Shown: in pieces, positions 55,600 to 64,000 of the stretch
Numbering within the stretch: the first letter of the stretch is position 1
Layout: each line of letters begins with the position of its first letter
Assembly (NCBI GenBank): GCA_026419785.1
Contig: JAODTK010005859.1
Location: forward strand, 62,001 to 126,000
DNA length: 64,000 nucleotides
From: Sclerodactyla briareus
Lineage: Eukaryota > Echinodermata > Holothuroidea > Dendrochirotida > Sclerodactylidae
Reading direction: 5' to 3'
Notes under the pieces: generated by a model
Told to the model about the DNA's origin: nothing
Database searches by the model: none
What the model saw: only the letters and a program-made list of their open reading frames with translations
Translations under genes and position numbers: made by a program

Positions 55600-56775
55600 C
55601 CTCGCGTGTGCAGGTATGTTTGTCCGTGACCCCTCGCTTGTGAACAAGACACCCTCGACTTCCACCGATGGATCAAGCTCATCTGGAAGTGTGTTTTCCA
55701 GGATGAGTACATAATCCTATTGTTTCCGAGGTGGGATCAAAGGTCACTGAGGTCACCAGTGGTCAAATCTGAACTTCTTGAAAACACGAGTCCAAATCTC
55801 TTGGTCCTATCGAGCTGCGATTTGGTGGTGTAGCCCTTATAAGATACATACACCCTTTTGGTCTTTGTTTTCTTTTTTCTTTTTCGTTTTTTTGTTTTCG
55901 GTTTTTTGTTTTTCGTTTTTGTGTGGAAGAAGGGTCAATTTTGGTAAAAAAGTGGAAATTTGGATAAATCGACCTCCCACCTGAAGGGAGGTCATACTTG
56001 GTATGATGTTCTCCTGAACCCTATTGTTTTGGGTGTCAGGTCAGATTTCATCAGAGTCCGAAAATCTTGTCAACATGGTAATAATAATAAACCACTCTTA
56101 TTTAGGCGTATATCACAGTCCACAAGTGACGTTTTTGGGGCCCTACTCGATGGGTTAAGTCTGAAACACTTGGTCCGATTCAAGCTGACTTTGATGTGTA
56201 GCTTTCTCACGGGGAGTACTAAACCTGTCGTTTTTTTCGGCTTTGAACGGGCGGTAATTTTTGTAGAAATACGAACATTGTGAAAAATTAGAAAGATATT
56301 TTTGACCAATGCCCCCCGCTTGGAAACACGATAATTCGACCAGGTCTTGACGGATTCATCTAATATTTGGTATGTATGTCCAGTGTTTTGGGGGGGCAAG
56401 GTCAGAGGTCATTTTAGTTCAGCAAAGTTGAGAATGAAAATAGACAGCACGAGTATCCGTAATGCTTGATCTGATGCCATCGAATTTTGGTGTGTAGTTT
56501 CCTTTCAGAGTCCTGTACTCTTACGCTAGTTTTTTCGGTGTACAGTAATCGAGAGTCATTCCCCATCAACTATGGAATTCATGCGAAATTATTATATCGG
56601 TATGAAGCTCATACTTGATTTTGTTTTCTCATGATGGTTTTACAACACTGAGCGGTTTATTTAGGTACGGTCATGATTTAGAGAGTCTAGAAGTTTATAA
56701 AATTATCGTAAACACGACAGTTTCACAATGCCTTGTCTGATCGAGTTGTAGTGTGTGTTTTCTAAACCAACCCCG
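55600..56775 (-). repeat. TGACCT dispersed repeat, minus orientation, about two units
   Basis: AGGTCACTGAGGTCACCAGTGG at 55741, then a T-rich tract (55855-55925), TGGAAATTTGGATAAATCGACC, GGTCATACTTGGTATGATG, TTTTGGGTGTCAGGTC, and a second cycle from 56330 to 56770. It mirrors the plus-strand copies at 27420 and 36890. Confidence 0.65.
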
Positions 56776-56779
56776 TTTT

Positions 56780-57175
56780 GTTTTGCCATTTTGGCTTCCT
56801 GGTTCCAGTTGAGAGCAGCTTACTATAGTGATCTTACTGAAGCGCCCCCTATGATAATTTTCCGCCCTATATCATTAAACATGCTTATTATTGAACGTGC
56901 CATATATCACTAGACCTCTTACGCACGTGTGCAACGTCCTTTTCACACTGGTGTATTCCATAGTGGAGTTTAAATAGCATCAGTTATATCGTCCTCTGTA
57001 AGGGTGGCATGACGCAATAACAGTGAAACGAAATTACCTACCGGCCTCTCTTCCTCACTGTCCTGTTGTGAAAATCTTTGAAGAATTCAGTGCAACAACT
57101 ATTGAATTATCTCTTGGGTGATAGGATTTCCCTTTGGCGGGGTTGGGGCAGTACGACTTTTTCCGTCCAATCATT
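56780..57175. other. No recognisable gene
   Basis: No pattern recognised on either strand. Confidence 0.4.
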
Positions 57176-57179
57176 CTAC

Positions 57180-57965
57180 TGAGTTAGCATGAGGGGTGTT
57201 ATTGATGAACTTTGCTCGAGTCTCGAGAACAATACATTTGTCTGGGTGTTTTCTTTCCCTGGACCTCTTCAAAGCGTTTGATGCGATCGACCATGATATT
57301 TTATAAGGCAGCATTAATTTAGGGATTGGTGGGATGTACTGGAACTGGTTTATAATTATATTTCCAACCGTGATCAGTACATACTACAATCAAACACTCG
57401 TTCTGGGTACACAGCAATTTAGTGTGGGTTCCCCAAGGTCATTCTCGGTCCTAACCAAAGTTCATATTATATTTTTTAGCAAAGACACGACATTTTTGTT
57501 TCGTATTCAAGTATAGACCATATCATTCCGCTCCATACATGTACTGTCTTAGCAGCATTGAACAATTAACTGTGATTGGTTCTCAACAAGGAAAAATGTC
57601 AAATATTGCTAAGACCAATTATATTATTTTTAACCATATCAGGATGGAACCAATATATTTTATTGAATGAGTAAATCATTGATCAAATTACAACTACTAA
57701 TTTTTCCAGGAGTCCCTATAGATTCCAAGATTCTCACCTGGGGACTTTCCCCTGCTGGCGGGGGACGTGATCATATTCAGTAGCATCCCGCTGAAAATAT
57801 TCCCAGTTATAGTGGGGTCATTACCACAAGTTGAGCATCTTCTACCCCTAAACTTAGAATGTAATATACTTTGTTCTCGTCCCCCTCCCCCCCTATGCAA
57901 TGATCGCTTGGCATGGAGCGTACGAAACGCTTCCCACCTGTAATAGTTAAGTGTTCGGAGAAAAG
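57180..57965 (+). pseudogene. Non-LTR reverse transcriptase fragment
   Basis: SLDLFKAFDAIDHDIL near 57258-57305 is the classic F/L-D-L-S-K-A-F-D-T-I/V-D-H block. It is followed by a GIGGMYWNWFI segment, TLVLGTQQFSVGSP near 57400-57433 (G-x-x-S...G-V-P-Q-G region, degraded), and a D-S-K-x-L-T-W-G segment near 57718-57745 (normally F-L-G-V-x-I-D-x-x-L-T-W). Stops and indels interrupt it, so it is a dead, internally eroded copy. It looks like a different family from the relic at 385. Confidence 0.75.
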
Positions 57966-57969
57966 AGCT

Positions 57970-59170
57970 GCTCGCATTTGCTGGGCCTTAGAGGCACACA
58001 AGCTCTCTAATCAAAGCCGAACTTACGGAAATTCTAAGATCTTTTTAATTTGAATCTTGGCACTGGAATAGGTCACTACCCAGGGCTTCGAAGTTTCGAT
58101 TAAACTAATACTAATTCATTCATAGCTACCACATTGACACGCAATAGATGCCCACAATGTTATTGTCGTATATGCGTCCGACACGACAGACCATGTTTTT
58201 TGAGAACGGAATGTTCGGACTAGTGTCACTCCCTAAACTGCTAAGTTAGGAATGAAGATTGCAGGAGGGAAATGAGATGTAACTTGAATTCATGACAGCC
58301 TCCGATCGGCATAAGTGGGTCAAAAGCATTTTTGTGGCTTGCTCATGAACAATATGTACGTAGGCTATTCCTCAACGGAATGTTTCGGATGACTGAATAC
58401 TAATGACGACTCATCGTTTTTTTTTTTTTCAACAATGAAATCATCCAGGCTACAAGGAATGTTGTTGATAACAATCTCCCAGGACTCATGGCTGTAACAT
58501 AGGTCTTCAACATTTCGTTGTACGTCATCCAGGCACAAGGGAGTTGTTTATAACAATTTTCCGGGACTCAAGGTTATTCACATAGGTCTATCACCTTTCG
58601 TCTGTATCACCGGGAACAATGTCGGATACTGAGTACAGGTATTTTTGTGCATATAGGAAATATCCTCATTTGTCTTCTCGCTAGTCAAATGAGCATAAAT
58701 TGTCATGTATTGAAATACATATCACTTGACAATTGTCGTGGTGTGAACGTTAATCCTTGACTAAAGTACTAATCTCTAGAGTAGATTGCAATTGATTCTG
58801 TGCAATACATTATACTATCACAGTAGGCTCGAGGTTATTTGCATAAAGGCGTGTTTTTTGTCTTGGAGGAGGGGGGGGGGGCGGGTAAGTCAGCCATTTT
58901 GATGTGGTTACTAGTTCAAAAGCGGACATGAAAATGGGAACGCTGAAAACATGAATGATAGAGCCCCTTGAGTTTTACATGTTTACCCTGTTCACCACTC
59001 ATCCGTGTGTGTTTTAAAATAAGCCAGTTATAGGTGCGCATGCTCACCACAGAGCAGTTCGGGGGAATAGACGGGATTCTAACTGCGGTCATTCCCCTAT
59101 GGACCTTTGCAAAATGCACTATCATCTCATACTGAACTCCGCACTGGCTATTCAAGATACAATAACGAAA
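57970..59170. other. Probable intron, no recognisable gene
   Basis: 58440-58600 contains two copies of a CATCCAGGC(T)ACAAGG...GTTGTTATAACAA-like phrase, a small tandem duplication. A poly(G) run lies near 58870. Confidence 0.4.
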
Positions 59171-59177
59171 TACTTAC

Positions 59178-59433
59178 AGACTGAGAACGTCCCAGAATCC
59201 TCGGTAATCGGGGAAGACTCGCACCGCCAGAAGTCTTCTGTCCTCGCGACGCCGGGATCCATCAAGATGGAGTAGGAGACCTTCTCTACCAGTATCCTCT
59301 CAGGAATGGTGAATGCGACGACGTTATCCTCGAGGTATTCTACTTGCTGAGGAAATTCGGCATTGAGCTGGTGTACCAACGTACCGGTATCGTCGAAGAC
59401 GCTTATGAACGTCGGACGTGTAGCTCGAACGAT
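59178..59433 (-). CDS. Exon: SbsA/Big_5-like Ig module
   Basis: The acceptor AAAATTCATCTCAG lies before 59433 and a strong donor GTCT/GTAAGTAT at 59177 (minus strand). The 256-bp exon is open throughout: IVRATRPTFISVFDDTGTL, VHQLNAEFPQQVEYLEDNV, VAFTIPERILVEKVSYSIL, MDPGVARTEDFWRCESSPI and TEDSGTFSV. The order I-x-V-(Y/F)-D-x...N-V-V-x-F-T-I-P...L-x-E-x-x-x-Y-x-I-L-M-D-x-G-V-A matches SbsA-type (Big_5) Ig modules, where I-V-I-Y...V-x-I-x-P...L-x-E-G-x-x-Y-Y-V-x-I-D-x-G-A is typical. This is the most upstream confident module in the window; the start of the gene must lie further right. A shift near C-R-C may hide one more Gly/Cys. Confidence 0.7.
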
Positions 59434-59519
59434 CTGAGATGAATTTTCAACAAGTGAAGCCTCACAGTAAGTACATTCTTTGACACGAATGATGAGACAC
59501 TTCAAGTAAATAGTCCGTA

Positions 59520-61000
59520 CTCAGTTATGTGCGGGCACCCGGCCCGCTACCCCCGCAATGTTGTGCGAGTTTGCGCATGTTAACTACAACATCGCAAGGG
59601 GGAGCAGGGGTGTCGTATTATTACCCCAGAGACAATTTACTCACCCTGCAAACACTAGAGGGGCGCACTCTTTCCTGTCACAAGACATAAGTGCAAACAT
59701 GGAAGGTTCCTATTGAACAACTATTGCAACAGAATTTGGTCCAATCTACAGGAAAACGTAAAATCGTGTAATTCGTATTCTATGTTTAAGAACCAAATTG
59801 AAATCAACTGTTGGAGAGTTAGGATACAGGAATTGATGTTTTAACTATCTTAGATGTACAACTATATTAGTGTATTATTCATGCATGTTGCATTGTATAT
59901 ATATCAAAACTCTTGTTCTTATGGTCATTAGCCTTGTTGGACGGTCTACTGTCTTTGTTGGTGTCCTGCTCTATACATTTCCTTGAATAGATGAAATAAA
60001 AGAAATGAAATGACATATGTAAGCTCAAAATTAGTTGGTATCTCCATAGAAGCAAAGTGTTTGTGTTGTTACATTGTTATTAGAGGGGACCGATGGGCGA
60101 AGCTGCCCAACGCTACTAGTCGGGAAACATTATGATATGAAAATTCATTCATGCCCACGAGCAATTATGTTCAATCGGAGCCAACATCAAAGTTTTTATC
60201 GAACTTGATATAAAAGTGACAGCGATGAAAAAGGGCCTCAGGTGGTAACTAAATATCATTGCAACCTAATTCTAAACAGTACGCTCCGCAATACTCACAT
60301 CCGATCAAATTGAAGCCGCAGTGATAAACACAATGGGAACACCATGGATCCATTAGACGGTTGCAGAGAGCTACTGTTGACCTGGGGCGGTGTCGCTGAG
60401 GTGAATATAGGAGTATATTGTTACCGTTATTTAATCAATCCCAAATTTCATATTTGTGCAGTCATAGGAACTTCGATGGGGCTTTTGTGGTAAACATTTC
60501 CGTTGTTGTTCGTATTAATTATGGTCGCCCGCATCGAGTTCAGTCGGAGTGGGACCCGCCCCTAAAGAGTTGACAACATTTGACCAGGAAAAGCAGTCCC
60601 TGATTGGACATCCAAGGTTCTTCCAGCGGTCATTCAATGAGGTTTGTGAATCGTCAGTGAATCGTTTATTCCTACTGGTCGTTATACATCCCTCTAACTA
60701 CGAATCCATTCTGGTTCAAATGGGTCTGATAAGAATGTGAGCACATTGACTGTGGAACAAAGCGATGTAGACTGGTAGAGGGCTCATACCTGGCACAAAT
60801 GGTTGCTGTGTGGAGTAGATATCTCATGTTGTTTGGGGTCAGGTCCAAGTCAGTAAAAGTCAACAGGGATTTAAGTCTATAGAGCTAGCATGATAACTGT
60901 ACAACGAAAGGCCCCCGTAGAGAGCTCATACTTGGTGCGAAGAGTTGCCATTTGGAGTAGCTGATCTCCAACGTTTGGGGTCAGGTATAGGTCCCAGTCT
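59520..61000. other. No gene; TGACCT repeat fragments at the right end
   Basis: 60735-60870 and 60895-61000 repeat the phrases AGAG(G)GCTCATAC(C/T)TGG, TTG(C)CATTTGGAGTAG-like and TTTGGGGTCAGGT, minus-orientation ends of the TGACCT family. 59520-60735 holds nothing recognisable. Confidence 0.4.
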
Positions 61001-61783
61001 CATTATAATGGTATGAACTAGAACATATCTTCTCATTCGCTTAGTGACACGGCAAAGAATCATGCGTCCTTAGGATCTTGTAACATTATGAATAGGGTAT
61101 TGGACATTCAGAACAATCTTAGGCTAACCTTTTTCATACAAGAGTGCGATATTCCTTCGACTGGACGACAATCGTGCTTCAAAGAAGGTTTCAAGGAGTG
61201 AATAGTTCCGATTTCTTTCAATCCAAACTTCGATACGAAACTTATTCTTATTAATTGAAGAGAGGTAACGCTGTGAGCGGATGGGGCATGAAGCTAAGGC
61301 GATCACAAAAAACGTGATCGCAACACAAGATCAGGCATGCATGGGAGTTCGGAAGAAAAAAAACTCGCTTTTCGTGGGGATTTGGAATCTAGCCATTCGT
61401 CAGGTTAACAAATTCGGGATTATTGGGATAGATTACACAGTGACCCAGGACCTACATATAATTATACGTCACCTAACTGCGAATTGCTTGTCAAACCTTT
61501 TTATTCATTCCAACTCCCTAGACAGATTTTTCCCCAAGTCGAGTTCTTGGTTCTTGATAATACCTCACAAATAATTATTTTGAGAAAATGCAATATATAA
61601 AATCTAAAAACCCGGTTTGCCCCGGTGGAAAAACCTAGGCGACTCGCATTGTACATTGGCGGTCATGCGTGTACAGCGTGAATGACGGCACTATGTAACA
61701 TGATGAGATGAAACGGTGCATCCATATTTTCTTTCTTTACAGTGAGTTACACTAAAGCTGAACCCAAGAGAACGACAGTTTAC

Positions 61784-61951
61784 CTTGCAATTTGTGATTA
61801 CGAATAGCATTCACATATGTGTCATGTAGAGTCCTGAGCGATTGCGCCATGAAAAGGTTTCTGACTGAGACACAACTTATGATGAAATCGACCCGGCCGA
61901 AATTGTACTTACTTCCAGTGACTAAATTATGCATGATGTGGCCCACTGAAG
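61784..61951 (-). CDS. Candidate exon, not recognised
   Basis: The acceptor TCTCATTTACAG lies before 61951 and the donor TTGCAAG/GTAAACTG at 61783 (minus strand) flank a 168-bp open segment reading VGHIMHNLVTGSKYNFGRV, DFIISCVSVRNLFMAQSL and RTLHDTYVNAIRNHKLQ. I do not recognise it. It could be an upstream exon of the large surface-protein gene or belong to another gene. Support comes only from the splice-site pair and the open frame. Confidence 0.35.
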
Positions 61952-62007
61952 CTGTAAATGAGAGACGAGAAATGTCGATTAATAATCGTTGATTACATAT
62001 TGTGAAT

Positions 62008-62092
62008 GGCAGTATGTATGTATGTTGTATGTATGTCTGTCTGTATGTATGTATGTATGTGTATGTTGTATGTATGTATGTATGTATGCCCT
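62008..62092 (+). repeat. (GTAT)n microsatellite
   Basis: Tetranucleotide GTAT/TGTA repeats. Confidence 0.95.
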
Positions 62093-62343
62093 GTACCGGC
62101 TTGTGCTAGCTGTTTGGGAGTGCCTTGCTCATGACGACTACCTTATCGCGTCTGTGAATTGTTAGCTTAATCTGGTTGGGATCAGTCAATGGACGCACTA
62201 AGCTTTCTTGGTTTTCTGAACAAGTTTGATGGGCACCTTCTATTTTTCATCATTCTTGAAAAACATGAAACAAAACTATGAACACTGAACAGAGTGCCAC
62301 ATTTCCAAATTAGTTGCGTTGTACCGGACCAGACAAATTACAC

Positions 62344-62528
62344 GGAAATTTTCGCTTGGTCTCATTGTGATTGAGCCAGGCCTCCTAACGGACGGAGAAG
62401 CAGATGTTCCACCCTCTATATAGGCCACCCTCAACAATCCAACTTTAGGACTTGTATGTACTCTCAAAATTAAGTAGTTTCCACTCGAAATCGCCAGTTG
62501 AATTAGGCTCATGCTACCATCGCTGGGG
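62344..62528 (-). CDS. Candidate exon, not recognised
   Basis: A textbook acceptor (ATATATATTTTCAG-like, TATATTTTCAG) precedes 62528 (minus strand). The open frame reads PSDGSMSLIQLAISSGNYL, ILRVHTSPKVGLLRVAYIE and GGTSASPSVRRPGSI. The donor is uncertain (TTTCC/GTGTAA at 62343). The phrase S-L-I-Q-L-A recalls the DEDDy 3'-5' exonuclease (EXD1-type) core, but the catalytic residues are not visible and the likeness may be chance. It may instead be a further Ig-like module. Confidence 0.4.
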
Positions 62529-62529
62529 C

Positions 62530-64000
62530 TGAAAATATATAAAGGAGAACGGTTTTTATAACAAAATATATGCTTGTCTAACGTTGTCATCTGATTTTGT
62601 AAGAACAATCGTCCAACGTTTATGAGGGGAGTGGACTAACTTACTTATATTTTGAACAGTCACGATGTTAAGTTAGACACAAAAAGCCGATCTCACTGAA
62701 AAAACGTAATAGGTGCAATGTGTCAAATGCGTTCATGCGTGCACTTTTTCACATGGAGGTGTTTCCACTGACTATGCCCCCTATATCAACTTCGTGATCC
62801 AAGTGAGCGAATGAAGCCACGTTGAACATGGGCACTATATCATTGTCGTAATCCATGTGGGGAGTATGAACCCGTGTGCCCCCCCCCCCCCCCCAAAATG
62901 CAACACATCGGCCTCTCATTATCATGATTGTAATCGTATTCTGGAGTGCTAGGAAAACTCCACGCTGCTTACCCTGACACTGTCGCGTGCTGAACAAACA
63001 GAGTATCTATTCTAGCCAGATGTCTGAGGAGTCCAGGTAAACGTTTTCATAATAGTCGGTAGCCAGACCTACCGGGTAAGGCAGTGTGTATTACCTGAAA
63101 TACGGGACGCCAGGAGGCGACACGGTTCTATTACCTGGTAATGCTGTAGGACACATGGTAAAGGCAAAAAATAGACCATGGACATAAAATGCGATAATGC
63201 CAAAGAATCATTAGGATTATATAGGCCATACTTAGCCACAAAGGCGTGTAAGCGCTTATTCACTGAGCGCCAAAAAGACCTCATCGTTATGAAATGCCAT
63301 ACTGCTGTATGCAGCCATTTTACGGTTCACCTAGCAACGATTGCATTTCTGAGGGTACTCGATGTGACAACCTCCCCACGTATCACGATCATGTGTAAGG
63401 TTTATTGCATGCTTTCTAGAAAACGGAGTTGATGTATTGAATTCGCTTTTCCAGGCAAGGGTTTCACGGGTCTCCCAACGGGTTCAGCAGTACCGTATGT
63501 TTTGAATGTTTCTTTGTAGAGCAATTTTGGGGAGACCTTCTGGATTCTTGGCAGCATAACGTATAATCTCATTTTTATGGGCAAATTCATATACCGGTAC
63601 GCCATTGGAATATACAAATATAAAAAGAAAGAACTTACTGTTTAGCAGTTCAAGGTCATTCCGGTACGTGACTCATGAGGGACAGGGGTGAGGGAGAGGT
63701 AATCCCACTCCTTGTGAAATTGTGATTATGACAGGGCAGAAACGCAAGGCCTATGTCGTGGAGCAAAACTGCGTATGGAAACATAATAATTTCGCCCCCG
63801 ATACATTCCCCTTGATTATCACTTTGGGTATCCCTGAGGTCATCCAAGTTCAAATTTTGAAAAGCGTCTTGAAGAACGTAATACATGTATTTGAATTCCA
63901 TTATGCTGCATATCATCATAGATAGATGAGCAGAGTAAGGACCCCAATTCTTGGGGCAGTTCAAAGTTCAAATTCAGGAAAGTGTGCTCACATGATAGAT
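62530..64000. other. No confident gene
   Basis: A poly(C) run at about 62880-62894 is error-prone. A minus-strand stretch at 63470-63610 reads VYSNGVPVYEFAHKNEIIR and YAAKNPEGLPKIALQRN in one frame, which looks coding, but no acceptor was found. 63830-63870 has GAGGTCATCCAAGTTC phrases of the TGACCT family. Confidence 0.35.

Noticed and set aside
54681..55714. Cys/Val-rich and His/Thr-rich open frames on both strands (also at 19057, 32675 and 32713)
   Set aside because: They are translations of GT/CA microsatellites.
15102..59433. Bacterial contamination as the source of CARDB/RHS modules
   Set aside because: The modules are interrupted by introns with GT/AG sites and by SINEs, microsatellites and dispersed repeats that also lie outside the gene.

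Overview
The window looks like a piece of an animal nuclear genome, most likely a marine invertebrate. The reasons are coding islands flanked by GT/AG splice sites, tRNA-derived SINEs, decayed non-LTR retrotransposons, a hAT-type MITE, long CA/GT and AT microsatellites, and a recurrent dispersed repeat rich in TGACCT. The SINE and repeat flavour suggests a deuterostome such as an echinoderm, hemichordate or lancelet, but I cannot fix the species. Frequent one-base frameshifts inside otherwise well-kept coding segments suggest uncorrected long-read sequence, or less likely a recent pseudogene.

The main content is a set of minus-strand exons from about 59.4 kb down to 15.1 kb. They encode modules typical of very large bacterial surface proteins. 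In transcription order these are: an SbsA/Big_5-like Ig module (59.2-59.4 kb); exons opening on an Asp-x-Pro-Pro motif (54.0 and 50.8 kb); HYR-like modules running into a CARDB module (49.4-50.4 kb); more CARDB exons (46.4 and 44.8 kb); a giant exon with at least five CARDB units and trailing modules (39.8-43.5 kb); a possible RHS lead-in (38.1 kb); YD/RHS exons (35.6, 33.6-34.7 and 33.0 kb) ending in an RHS core with a Gly/Ala-rich tail (31.5-32.0 kb); an interrupted module with a FENEANATAPAQ signature and an IIFDRNDPIDT signature (DUF7619-like; 29.0 and 24.9 kb); its usual partner PPS...SDEGAGVRSYNIY (20.9 kb); and adhesin/VCBS-like exons (19.4, 16.4 and 15.1 kb). This could be one gene of more than 44 kb or two neighbours of the same family. 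The product would be a long, probably secreted or cell-surface, multi-domain protein.

The remaining sequence is repeats: a LINE reverse-transcriptase relic at 0.4-1.9 kb and another at 57.2-58.0 kb, several SINE copies, the TGACCT repeat on both strands, a dimeric minisatellite (52.8-54.0 kb) that abuts a splice donor, a 280-bp hAT MITE with an exact 8-bp target duplication, and GC-rich islands around an AAC microsatellite. Two exon-like segments at 61.8 and 62.4 kb may be the upstream part of the main gene or a different gene. No gene was recognised between 2 and 15 kb.
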